Source: Loxodes magnus
Taxonomy: Eukaryota > Ciliophora > Karyorelictea > Loxodida > Loxodidae
Length of the DNA stretch: 64,000 bases
Assembly (NCBI GenBank): GCA_946699065.1
Contig: CAMPDV010000009.1
Coordinates: forward strand, 1,302,001 to 1,366,000
Direction: 5' to 3'
Positions 50,011-62,199 of the stretch are shown piece by piece. The translations under genes were made by a program, and so were the position numbers. The notes beneath the pieces are model-generated. The model was not told the DNA's origin. It saw only the letters and a program-made list of their open reading frames with translations, and ran no database searches. How positions within the stretch are numbered: position 1 is the first letter of the stretch; every line of letters begins with the position of its first letter.

Positions 50011-51991
50011 TTTTTAATAATATATTAAGAATAATTAAATTAAATTAAGAAAATGCTTATACTTTTTCAGCTATATTCATTATAACTTTCATCTTTTTAA
50101 TTATTTCATTTTTCTAATATAAAATGTAACTTTTTAATAAAAAATATTGCATTTAACTCCTTTTCTATAAATGATTTATAAAAGCTTTTAGATTATTCTC
50201 TAAATATCTTTCTTTCATCTTGCTTTATTTATAAAATTTATTTCTATACTTCTTTATAAGTTATAATACATTTATCAACTTTTATTAATTTTTATGTGGG
50301 AAATACAATAATTTTAAATAGCTTACTATCTTAGAAATTATTAAAAGCATACCTCAGTAATGTTTAGTTTGAACTACCTATTATTGAACATAACGGAAAA
50401 TTTCGCTGTTCAGTTTCTTCAAACAATATCAGTAAAAATTGTATTTATTGCCATGCATTTTCTTCAAGATTTTAGATTAATTTGATAATTCTCCAAGGCT
50501 TAATGTCATAATTAAGCAATACAAAATATTTTCACGGGCATTATTTAGTGATAGCAATATTTAATTTCTTAATATTTAAAATTTAATTAAGTGCTTAAAA
50601 GCATTTAATTAGCAATACAATAATTTTAACTTTTCTTTATTTTATTTGCAAAGGAAAAAGATTAAGTTTTAAATAATGCTATTTCTACTATAAATATAAA
50701 GTTGCAATAGCTAAGTAATATAAGCTTATTTGTTTTGCAAATATAAACTATCTAATTGCTTATAATAAAATTAATAAATTAATAAAAACCATTTAAAGCT
50801 CAATTAAAGCTATTGCTATTATTTACTAAATATTTTTACTTTTTTAAATATTTTTTAGCACTCAAATCTATATTTCTCTCACATAAGAAACTTAAACATA
50901 TAATAACTAATAAATATTTGAAGTAGTAAATGACTAATTTAAAATAATTATCTAATTGTATTTAATTATAAATAAAGGTAAATAGATTAAAAATAAACTT
51001 TTAGTAGAAATAAAATTCTTTAATTATATGAAATTTTGTTCTTTGCTTAGCTTAAATTTCCTTTTAATTTTAGTTAATTTATATAAGATTTAGATATCTA
51101 TCTAACTACTTTAAAATTTATTATACTATTAATTTATTTTTAAGAACTTAATAAATGTTTATATATAATTAAAAATACGTCTATCTCTTGTTAAGATAAT
51201 TAAGTTATAATACCTAAATCTTAATAATTAGCTTAATTAATGAAATAATTAGGATTATGTATAACTCATTGCTTTAATTCCTTTAAGCTGAATAATTTAA
51301 TATATATATCACTTGATTTAGTTATGCAAGTTATATAATATAAAGATAGTAAGCATAATTAACTGTTTAATTATTTGATGAATGATTTTATGTTAAGTAA
51401 TTTAATTCTTTTAAGTAAGGGATTTTTATAGAATCCTACCACATATTCTTATAATTAAGGGTTATTAAGCTATATAAATTTAAGCTTATAAGGAAGTTTA
51501 ATTTATAATAGTTATTGCATTTCATATTAACTTCTAAATGCATACATTTTTATTTAAAAAGAGATAATTCTTTATTTTTTAACTTTTGAAGTTAAATATT
51601 AAAGTTGTAATAGATTGAAAGTCTAGTTAATAGTGTATATTTTATTCCTGCAATAGAAAAATAAAAGCAAAACAAATGTTTTGGTGATATTGAGTTCATT
51701 AATTAAAATATTATAAATTAAAAGTTAAAAATGCTCTTTATTAAGTAACTGCAACAATTAAAATTAAATAAATGAATAGCAAAGTGTGAAAGCTTTTAAA
51801 GATATATATGGGAATTTTAATAAAGAAGCACAAATATAAAATGCTAGATAATAATCTTTTTAAAACTTGGAATAGATACAAGAAGGGATTACTAAGGCAG
51901 TTAAATACTTTAAATATATTTTTAATTTATGCTTAAATAAAATTTTAAAGGATGTAAATTTTATTAAATTGCTGTTAATTAAATTCGAAAC
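50011..51991. other. AT-rich spacer between convergent genes, about 2 kb
   Basis: The frame after 50010 stays open (for example a Cys/His-bearing stretch near 50400-50460), but no gene is supported. Confidence 0.5.
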
Positions 51992-53845
51992 TCAATAAAT
52001 TTGACACTTACAAGATTTTTCATTTTGGCTAATACTTCGCCAAAAACAATTCTGCAAGCTATAAGCATAAAGGTTACTAAAGTAATCAAATTAGAATACT
52101 TGCTCACCGTTTTAAATTGGTTAGGTAAAGTCGCAACCTTTTCCAGGATACTATTATCCTTAGTTCAGTATTTTATTCAAATCATATAATTGAGTTTCTA
52201 GAATGGATTCGTTTCTATAAATCAGAAAATATAAATTTTAAGGAACGTAAATTGCAGTACAACTTGCTTTATTAGTTAAGTTTTAAGAGCAATTTGTCCA
52301 TTAATCTTCATAAATATCGTATATCTAAATAAGGTTCTTTTCACTTTTTTCTTAAATATTTCAGCCTCCAAACACGAAAACATTTTAAGAGGTATTATCA
52401 CAACCGAAATTATTTACAGGGTTTTAAATTTACTTAATTTCTTCAAATGTTTAATTTTATAAAGAGTATTTTTCACATTTAGAAACATCAAAATATTAAT
52501 CATTGCTAAAAGTTTTCCCAGAAATTATATATAATGCATCGTACTTGTCATAAGTAGTTCTGTGCATATATCTGCAAGTTTTCATATTTTTTTCTAAAGG
52601 ATCAATACCCATACTGTAATAAGTTAATCTATTTTTATTTATAAATTTACCTCCTGATATTATTAACGAATCGTCTTTTATCTATTCAACTTAAGTAAAG
52701 TTTTCTTCACTGTCTTAAATTTTAATTCTAAAGTTCTTAAGTAAACTTTTACTTTAAAGAGAAAATGTTTTCAAGCTATTAGAATTTTTTTTAATTGTTT
52801 AGACTTTTAATATTATTGGATTAAGTTATTAAAAATATTTTGGAGTGCTTTAAAATGAATTAGTAGTTCCAAGATTCGTATAAGACTCTTTAGTTAAAAT
52901 ATCCTCCTTCTGTTCCCCCTTCTTTTCAATTTTAAAATCAAATTCTTAATCTTATTGATTAATTTCTTAAGTTTTATCTATATCAAAATCAATTTATAGA
53001 CTCTATTATAAAATTTCATTGCTTTAATTCAATTCTTCTAATTCATTTAAAATGCTGTAAAGAATCTGTGAAATCTATTTTGCCTCTGGTCTAAGTTCTA
53101 AATTTTATTACCAACAATTTTAGATTAGTTCAGCATATTGCTAAGGACATTCTTCAGGAATTTTTTCTCTCTAGCCATTCTTAACTAAATCTTTTAGCTT
53201 TTCTTATGGTACTTCTTCATAAGGTATTTTTCTGCTTGCTAACTCTCAAAAGATTATTCCTATTGCATAAATATCTGATTTCCTAGTATATTCAGTATTA
53301 TCAAATAACTCAGGTGCCATCCATTTCAATGTTCCCACTTCTGCAGTTTACAATGTTTAATATTTTTATATTACACGAGAAAGTCCAAAGTCACATATTT
53401 TTGCTTTTTGTGAAGAATCAAGAAGTATGTTAAGACTTTTAAGATCTCTATGTATTATATTTTGCTCATGAAGCTAGATAGCACCTGCTACAATGTCTAA
53501 ACTAATCATTATTCGCTACTTTCAAGTTATATCTTCATTTTCATTTTGTAAAAGTTTAAACAGAGATTAATGCATAAGCTCCATCACTAAACAATTTAAG
53601 GTAGGACATCATCCATAAATTTAAACGATATTAGGATGTCTTGCTATTCTCATCATTTCAACTTCATTTTCAAATAATTTCTAATCTCGTTCATTTCAAT
53701 CATATTTGCGTAAATACTTCAAAGCTACGGGGGTAGTAGTATTTCACAGTCCCTTATACACATCTCCCTAATTTCCCGAGGCTATCTTTTCCAAGTTTTT
53801 AATATTCGAATCCTCTATAATCATAGTTTAATCTTAGATTGACAT
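51992..53845 (-). CDS. TKL-type protein kinase with Kelch-like C-terminal region
   Basis: 617 residues, single exon, ATG 53845 to TGA 51994-51992. The kinase domain is complete: [82 protein letters not shown] and ELRPEAKQI, typical of tyrosine-kinase-like (TKL) Ser/Thr kinases. An acidic Gln-rich linker leads to a C-terminal region with Kelch-type strands: [43 protein letters not shown]...IYDIYEDQWT and [20 protein letters not shown]. The paired Gly and downstream Tyr/Trp spacing match Kelch blades, which usually form a protein-binding propeller. Several Trp are TGA, including that of FGGW. Substrate and regulation are unknown. Confidence 0.9.
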
Positions 53846-55743
53846 TTTTATAATCCAAATCTTATTAAATCTTAATAAATCTATTATAGATTTTGAAATA
53901 TGCAAATTAAGTTGCAATATTGATCATTCCCTTTTAATCTCTAAGATGAGTAGAATTGTAAGGCTATTTTTAAATACAATCTTATCTTTAAAATCACAAA
54001 AGACGTAGTAATTTAATATAATTTAATATAATTTAATCCATATAATTAATTCCATTTATTTACCCATCAAAATATAAATTAATAAAAACTCAAAAAATAT
54101 TATATCATTTCATTTTATTTTAGTGTTTAAAGCACTTATTCTATTTGTAGATTTATTTCCAATCCTCTAAAGCTTATCTAAATTAATAAATATGTTCTAA
54201 ATGATAGAAATCAAAATTGTATATCATGCTGATAGATTTTATAAGATTATTTCATATTTTTAATTTTTATTATTAGCATTTACCAGTTAAACAATTTTTA
54301 TCTCAGTAAATTTAAAATATCTATGTAGCAATCTCTGTAAGTAAAAGGAATCAACTATGCATTAATTTTATACTTTTTATAATCCTCAAATTTTAGCTTG
54401 AATTTAAATTAAAATAGATTAAAAGATATAATATTCATTATTTTAATGCACATCACTAAAAATAATAAAACATACTCCATTAGTCAAATTTATAGGATAA
54501 GTTTATCTTATAATTTGTATTGTATATTTTTATGGTTTAAGCTTTATTTTAATGTAATTAAAAATATTTCAATTTAATATTAGATTTAGTTAACTTTTCA
54601 TTTTTATTTATAAGTATTTCATCAAGTTACTGTTAGTTCATTCTTATTTAATTTACATTTAATATTAAAAGTTAGATGAATATAAATAATTTTGATTTTA
54701 CATAATGTGTAATCTATTTAATTTTAAATATTCTCTTATGTATTATATTTTAGTTTTGCTTAAGATATAAATAAATACTTTTATTATAAAGAATTTATTA
54801 GATTTTTTCATTTTTTTCTTTTATTTTTACTACTAAGAGCTACTCGCCATTGAGGTGCTATGTGCTCTATAATAAAAGTTCTTTTTAGTTAATTTATTAT
54901 ATATTTTATGCATCTTGAAGCTTATTGCCGTTTTATTTAGCTATATAATCTCTTTCAAATTATTATCTAATTGGTCACACAAATGTGTTGTTTGCTATTA
55001 AGATGTAAATCACTTGCTACATAAATATAACCCTAAAAGCTTAGATATAATAATATTTTAAGGATAGCTTTATTTAGTAAATATTAAGCTTTAATTAGAA
55101 AGGCTTGCTATTTTTTCACTAAAGTAGAAGCTAAATTAGTAAAATACTAAAAGAGATTTAAACATTTGAAGCTATTTTAAGTTATTTGAATAGACTAAGT
55201 TAAAGGTAAAGTATCTATTTACTATTATATAATGCTTATCTCAAAACTATCTAAATATTATAAAATTTAGTTTTGCTAAATATTAAGGGAAATATTCATA
55301 CAATAGAGGCTAATTATTTATTTATTAGTTTAACTTTATACTTTATTTTAAATTTTTAAATAAACAGAGAGATAAGTTTTTTAAACCTAAAGAAACTAAT
55401 TTTCATACAAAGAGAGATTGAAGTTAAAAAATATTATTTACTTATTATAGTTAAATTTGCTTAGTGAAGCTACAACATTTTATGTATAAACTTCATAGGA
55501 TGTTTTCAAAGCATGTTACATATTTATGCTTATCGCTTTAAAAATATCTATTTTATTATTAACAAAAGTAGAAATTAATATGAAAATAGAGTTTATTCAT
55601 ATAATTCCATTACTACTATATTTTTATTATATATGATACCTTAAAATCAAATTATAGCTGCTTGTAAAACTTAAGAAGGGTTATCTTTCTAAAGTAGCTA
55701 ATTTTAAATTAAGGATTTTAATTTGATAATAAATTTTATTAAA
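53846..55743. other. AT-rich spacer between divergent genes
   Basis: Apart from a short tandem repeat near 54009, nothing is recognised. Confidence 0.5.
54009..54037. repeat. Short 10-bp AT tandem repeat, about three units
   Basis: TAATTTAATA repeated three times in the 5' flank of the TKL/Kelch kinase gene. It is probably a microsatellite-like expansion. Confidence 0.6.
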
Positions 55744-57237
55744 ATGATTTCAAGAATAGGAAAAGGAATTATAAGGGGAACTTCTATTTATTCAGGACAT
55801 ACTAAAGCTTTATTAAATCCCCATCTTGATAGAACTTAATTCTCTAAAGCAAATCTTGTAAATCATGGAGAACTTTGTGATGGGGAAATTCCAGAAGCTT
55901 TATAATTTGATAGACCATATAAAATAACAACATTATCAAATGGTATAAGAATAGCTACTGAAATTTTCCCATCTAATGTTAATACAGTTGGTATTTTCAT
56001 AGAATCAGGTAGTAGAAATGAAGTTTTCGAAAAATCTGGAGTTGCTCATTTACTTGAGCATATGAGTTTCAAAGGAACGAGAAGAAGAACAAGACTCCAA
56101 ATTGAGACTGAAGTAGAGGATAACGGAGGAAATTTAAATGCTTACACAAGTAGAGAAGTAACTCTTTTCTTTATGAGTTGCTTCCCTTAGAAAACATCAT
56201 GGGCTCTAGATATGATGACTGACATGATTTGAAATTCTGTTTATGATCCTCGCTTTATTGAATTTGAAAAAGATACAATTCTTAGAGAGCTTGAAGAAGT
56301 TAATGGAAATTCTATGGAATTTGTACTAGAGAATGTTCATTTTAGTGCTTATAGAGATCATATTCTAGGTTAGCCTATTTTAGGAAACAATCGGTCAATT
56401 CCTTAGTTGAAAGCAAAAGATTTGGTAGAGTATGTTCATCGCACTTATATAGGACCTAGAATTGTTGTAGTAGGTGTAGGAAATGTAAATCATGATCAAA
56501 TCGTTGAATAAGTAGAAAAAACTCTTGGTGGAATTCCTAAAAGTACTTCTATTTAGATTCCGGGAGAAGAAGAGTGCGTTTTTACTCCCTCTTGTACGCT
56601 TGTAAGAGATGATGATGTTGATTTGCTTCATATGGGAATTTTCGTGAAAGCTCCTCATTGGTATTCTGAGGACTATTATCCTTTCGTTCTTTTGCAAAGA
56701 ATTTGTGGAGATTTTGATCCAAAAAAGGATTCAATTATAAATGATCCAACTCTTCAATATAATTCCTTATAAAGATATTTAGGCGAATATGATGATTTGT
56801 CAATTCAAAACTCATTTTATCTGCCATATAAAGATACAGGTCTATTTGGACATTTCTTCTCATGCTTAGATATTTCAGGAAGATATATTTAAGACGATAT
56901 TTCGCATCATTCAAGAGAGTTATGTTGGTTTTTACCTGATTACGAAATTTACAGAGCAAAAAATAAAATTTACAATGAATTATTGAATATGAACTCGACT
57001 GTAGATATTCTACAGCAACTTGGTCATCAACTAATTTATCTTAAAAGAAGAATTACCAAAAAAGAAATTGCTACTAGAATTAGCAACCTTAATAGTAAAT
57101 ACTTGAAAAAAGTCTATTCTAAATATCTTCTAGATCCTGATCTTGCATATGCAGCTTATGGACCTTGCGATTTTGTAATGCATGTATATGATGAAAACTA
57201 GCATGACTGGGCAAGAATGAAAGACATGCCATTTTGA
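55744..57237 (+). CDS. PMPCB: Mitochondrial processing peptidase beta subunit (M16 metalloprotease)
   Basis: 497 residues, single exon, ATG 55744 to TGA 57235-57237. The M16 zinc motif HLLEH is at residues 102-106, with the third ligand Glu182 exactly 76 residues on (RELEEVNG). This is the catalytic beta-subunit signature. Flanking family elements include TVGIFIESGSRNEV, FKGTRRRT, NAYTSREVT and the C-terminal lobe with RRITKKEIATRIS. The basic, Ser/Gly-rich start (MISRIGKGIIRGTS) is a plausible mitochondrial targeting peptide. The enzyme removes presequences from imported proteins with an alpha subunit not seen here. One Trp (DMIWNSVYDP) is TGA, the others TGG. The C-terminus at MKDMPF depends on reading the last TGA as stop; no TGA follows nearby. 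Confidence 0.95.
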
Positions 57238-57911
57238 AAAATTAATACGTATCTTTAGTTTAAACTAATTTATTTTATTTTTATAAGCATTTAACTTTCA
57301 AATCCTTCTAAAGCAAAGTAAAATCTATACTTATTATTAATTTATTCAAAACCTTTATAAAAATAAGATTTGATAAACTAAGCTTCCTTGATTATTGTTA
57401 AATACTCAAATATTATATCACTCCCTTATTTATTAAAACTATTTAGATTTTACTTTCAAATAATCTAGCTTAATTTAACTTATTAATTAAAATTTAAATT
57501 AAATTGTCGCTAACTATTACCTAGAAGCCTAATTATGATTATCTAACTTCAAACATTCTTTAATTGATATAAAATTATAAAGATATTTGAGTATTATAAG
57601 CTTTTAACTTAATGGTTTAAGAGTTATTCAATCACTAGAATTAATATTATTTAAGAAGCCCTTAATAAATCTTAGTACTTAGAGCTTAATGAATATAATA
57701 AAAAAATAGATAGAAGTGCTATAAATAATAATAAATATAGATGAGGTTAAATATGATTATTATAATAGTAGAGTGACATAATTTTCTAGAACAAATAAAT
57801 ATTTCATTAATAAAGTAGATATTATAAAAGCTTATACTACTTACAATCTAATTTAATTTATTTAACTTACAAGAGATTTAATTTTTTATAAATCATATAA
57901 CTTACAATTAA
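57238..57911. other. AT-rich intergenic spacer
   Basis: This lies between two head-to-tail plus-strand genes. Nothing coding recognised. Confidence 0.55.
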
Positions 57912-59315
57912 ATGGAAAGAGCTTAAGGGATAGGATTTATTTAGCTTTATGGAATCACTCCTCCACTTGTTTTACTTTAAAATAGCGAGTAATCTGAAAA
58001 TATAAACATTCTAATTACAAACTCAGGAGACTTACGCCACATTCTATGAACTCTTGCGCATTATAAATAGAAAAATACTATACATTTTTATGTTCATGAA
58101 AAATCTCTAGAGACAATAGCAAGAGATCTCTTACTATTTTTACTTCTTAATAGAACTGATTTGACTATTCGCCAACGTACTGAAATCTTCTTAGATGTTT
58201 TTGGTAATTGCCTTTGCAAAGAATCAAGCACTCAATTTGTACACGATTAAATTTCTGAAATTTCTAATTTCATATCTGATGCAAAGTAAGCACCAATTTG
58301 CTTCTAAGTAGTTGATTTGTCTCTATTGAAATTTAAAGAAAGAGATGCCATTGAAGAAATAGCAAAATCATGGCATAACTAAACAGAATTTGATATTCAA
58401 ACTCTAAGAGATAACAGGCTAAGAGTTTACTATAAAGAAAAATATGATTATAGGAATAATATGATTGACTGGGATTTTTAGTGAAACCTAAAAGATATAT
58501 TTTATGTCTTAAGTTTTCAAGAATATCGAGAATGAAGAAATACAGGAGTTGCTTTTGAAGAGCGTTTAGCAGTTTATACAAGTGCTAATCGAACTCTTAG
58601 CTCATATATGGAGGGTAGAAAGAAAGTAACTAAAGATGCTTGTCTTGTAAGAGGATTTTGAGGCGATATGTTAATGAGTCCTTATTGAAGTTTTGGTTTT
58701 TCTATCACTTGTTAAGAATGTAAAGAGAGGCTACATAAGAAAGTATAACTAACTATACTACACAATGCAAATGATGTTAGTCATTTCAATTTATAGTGAA
58801 TTCTTCATCATTTATAAGAAGGATAAGAATGGCATCTTCCAGATTAAGATGACAAATATATTCAGCTCAACAAAACAAATAAAAAGCTTTTCGGAAAACC
58901 TGAAATGGAATCTATCTAAGAAGAAAACGAGGAAGAAGTTTAAGTTGAACCAGAAACTTAGCAAACTGAATAGCAAGAGTCTAATATTGAAGAAATCTTA
59001 CCTGCCTTCAAAAATATTAAAATTTTTCCCTTAGCAGGAGATTTAGGTAACTATTTAAACAAAAAGCGCTTTTCTAAGTTATTTGACAAAGTAGTAGTTG
59101 GATCATCAAGTACACATTTAATTTCATAAGAGTTTAATCAAATCATTAAACCAAACTCTGAAGTCTTTGTTGAAGTTATAGATCATTTAGTTATTTTGGA
59201 TAAAAAAGAAAAACCTATATTAAAACAGAAAATAAGCGAATTGGCATCAGCTGCTTCTTGGAAATTAGTTGAGGAAATACCTTTTTATAACAAATATACT
59301 TTATTAACTTAATGA
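57912..59315 (+). CDS. DNAAF3: Dynein axonemal assembly factor 3 (DNAAF3)
   Basis: 467 residues, single exon, ATG 57912 to TGA 59313-59315. N-terminal block: GIGFIQLYGITPPL, NILITNSGDLRHILWTLAHY, IHFYVHEKSLETIARDLLL and RTEIFLDVFGNCL. Central block: KFKERDAIEEIAKSW, DNRLRVYYKEKYDYR, MIDWDFQWNL, EYREWRNTGVAFEERL and RGFWGDMLMSPYWSFG. These match DNAAF3 in order. Conserved Trp in REWRNTG (58533-58535) and RGFWGD are TGA. An acidic Gln/Glu linker separates a C-terminal block ending KLVEEIPFYNKYTLL. DNAAF3 acts in the cytoplasm to preassemble axonemal dynein arms, so its presence fits a cell with motile cilia. Confidence 0.96.
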
Positions 59316-59781
59316 TAACATATTAAATATAAATTATGAGACTCCTTTTTAAACTCATTATTATCAAAAAGAGAATATTAGCTGAGATTTGCAAATAGCT
59401 TTACTTAAGATTAGGATGTTTAAATATAGAAGCTTATAAAATTTTGAAGTTTTAACTTTTTTTGTTTAGTAAAAACGTAAATTCGATATTTAAGGGAGAT
59501 AATTAAATAGGTAGAACTTACTATAAATTTTTAAGATCTCTTTTTAATATAGGTAATTTAAGTTAATTTACTATTTTCATATCTCCCAGAAAGATAAATA
59601 AAAATGAATAAATATTTAGTTATTATTTGTATATTATGCTATAATCTATAAAAATACAATTAAAATAAGATATTTTGGCTGGTTTAAATATAAATTTGCT
59701 TATTAGATAAAATGCTTAATATTTAAAAAACTAAGAAATAAAGTTTTATCGACTTAAGTAAATTAAATATTTGCTTAACTA
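59316..59781. other. AT-rich spacer between convergent genes
   Basis: Nothing coding recognised. Confidence 0.55.
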
Positions 59782-60799
59782 TCATTCATAAAATAGAATT
59801 TCTGGCACTTGTCCAGAACTAGTTGAAGTTCCGTTTGAATTATTAGATTGGCTATTAAGGAATGTGAAAGTAACTTTTCCTGCATCAACATTTGTCTATC
59901 CATTATTTCCATAGTAAGAATTACAGCTTCCTGAAATAACTGAATTTATAGTGTATACTGTATTTGCTTATATTTTTATCTAAGTTTAAAACTTACCGGT
60001 TTAGAAAAATAAAGTTTACAAATTGGATCATCTGGTGTTAATGATGGACCATCAATTACTCCTGTTATTTATCCTAGCACATTTCCTTATGTTGAAGGAC
60101 CTTCCACAAGCGAAATATTACAATCAAGTGAAGAATCAACTAAAATTAAAGTTTCTTACCTCCACAATACATTCCAATTCCAGCTACTCTTATGCTTTTA
60201 GAAGCTTGAAAACTAATAGGATCTTCATTCGAACCTCCATAACCCCATCCAGAAACCTAACTTTGAAATCTCTTGACACTTTAAATAGGCCCAGAAGTTA
60301 TTGTAGCTACAACATTAGACATTGGTTTCAGTTTATGTTGTTTAATGTCAGTTTCATCATGTAATTCTTTACCTTCTGCATATATTTTAAATTATTAATC
60401 TCTATTGTTAATACCTCTTAGTTTGTTTTTTAACTCACCTATTGTTGTTCCAACATTGACTTTTATAAAAATAGCATGTCCACAAATTGCTCTCCCTTAA
60501 AGTAATTTAATTTTCAAAATAATTTCTTTTGATAAATTAGCAGAATCGATTTTCAAAACTTACCCTTCTACTTCTACTTCAGCAGTATTGTCATTCTGAG
60601 TAATTTTAAGAATAGTTCCATAGTTACTACCTGTTCAAACAACATCACCTGCATTGAATAGAGCGGATTTTGAAATTAAAATATTTTAGTCTATTTATTT
60701 AATTTCAGTACCTTATAATTCACTCTGAATAATATTCTAGAATTATATCCACCTTTCGTTGTCGCCTACTTACTTCCAAATCTTAGATTCCATTTACAT
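59782..60799 (-). CDS. Ubiquitin-like plus PHR-domain protein
   Basis: About 326 residues in three exons, ATG 60799 (or 60793 in the same frame) to TGA 59784-59782. After an N-terminal region (GDVVWTGSNYGTILKI; Trp = TGA) comes a ubiquitin-like segment: HAIFIKVNVGTTIGELKNKL, QQFKIYAEGKELHDETDI and HKLKPMSNVVATI. A PHR domain follows: VKRFQSQVSGWGYGGSNEDPISF, SIRVAGIGMYCG, GPSTQGNVLGQI, DPICKLYFSKPIKIQANTVYTI, ending SGQVPEILFY. PHR domains occur in MYCBP2/Highwire and BTB-PHR ubiquitin-ligase proteins and form a beta-sandwich. The 20-nt (60140-60159) and 17-nt (59980-59996) introns both fall inside the PHR domain and are needed for frame. A role in ubiquitin signalling is inferred from the two domains; no RING or BTB is seen. 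Confidence 0.88.
59980..59996 (-). other. 17-nt intron in UBL/PHR gene
   Basis: GTAAGTTTTAAACTTAG. It joins YFSKP to IKIQANTVYTI. Confidence 0.9.
60140..60159 (-). other. 20-nt intron in UBL/PHR gene
   Basis: GTAAGA...TTTTAG inside the PHR domain, after MYCG. Confidence 0.88.
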
Positions 60800-62199
60800 G
60801 AAACTTGATTTTTATATTTATATAAATTTAGTCTATTTATAGTTTTACATAGTTTAATTAAGCTTTTCACCAAAAAATTTCAGATTATCTAATTTTTTTT
60901 AACAGTTTATATCATACCTCTTTATTAACGTTATTTTGAAGTAATTTTCCCATACTTAATAAATTTACGTTATTTAGACTAAATTTAATCTTAAGAATAG
61001 GTTTTTAATAAAATAACATGTGCTTTTCTTATAGATATATAAAGGAAATAATGATATTTATAAATTAATTACCACAATTTAACTATTCCAAGTTTATATA
61101 TTATATTACTAATCAATAAAGCAAGCTTAGTGAAAATTAGAATTAAGCAAATAAGCTTATAATTTGATTTTATCTATTTTACTAGCTAACCTTTATTTCA
61201 ATCTAAGTTCTTATTTACACTTTATTTTATTTCCATCAACTAAAAATTTTTGTAAATGAAGAATTAAAGAAAAAAAGAGATTGAAAGATTTAAGTAAAAT
61301 TGAATAATGTTTATTTTTAGGCAATTGAGTATTTGCTTGGGAATATCTTCAAATATTATAAAGATCTAGTTAGCTTTAGATATTTTTATAATACTCATCA
61401 AATTTCATTTAATTGGATTATTTATAATGAAGAAGTTATATTAAACAAGTCCTAGTTATATTAATAACTAAATTAAAATTAAGTTCCCTTTATTTAGAAA
61501 TTAGGAAATCAGCAATAATTTTAAATAATTTTAATTACAATGAAGTGAGCTTTAAGAATAAAAGCTGAAGCTAGTTTGAACATAAATTATAAATAAATAG
61601 GATTATAGTTTAAGCATAATGATATTAAATATTAATTAGGAATGCTTATAATTTTAAATTCTTAAGCTAAACTACTATTATATTGTCATTTAAGTAAGCA
61701 ATTATACATTATTTAAATAGAGTGTGGTATATAAATTTAAATCTTTTACTAAAAAATGCTAAAAAATATATATTTTTGTTAATCAAAAGTACTTAATAAC
61801 TTTAATATATCGTAAGTTTATAGTTAAGATTAATTAATACTTGCTTTTTAAAAATCTAAAAATGATAATTAAAATTGTTATTTTCATATTTTTACATTCA
61901 AACAATCACTCCTTTTTATCACTACTACTTTCTTTAGTACTTTTTCTGTTTAAAACTTAAATTTTTCTAAAAAGCTTCAAAATAAATTTAATAGCATTGC
62001 TAAAATAGCAAAAATGGTATTTTTATATATTAATTATATTTTAATTAGCCTTATTTATTTCACAGGCTAAACATAATTTTAAGCTCTTATGCACTTTCAT
62101 CTGAACAATTGTATTAGAATTGCATATCAGTTTATACAGCTTTAATTATATTGCTAAATGCTTTTTTATTTGAAGTAAAATTAAAATAATTCAATAAAT
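60800..62199. other. AT-rich spacer between divergent genes
   Basis: Nothing coding or structured recognised. Confidence 0.55.

Noticed and set aside
56395-56959. Minus-strand ORFs over the processing peptidase gene
   Set aside because: They are shadows of the M16 peptidase frame, which has HLLEH and E182.
60023-60364. Plus-strand ORF of 113 residues
   Set aside because: It is antisense to the PHR domain, whose conserved motifs and introns define the minus-strand gene.
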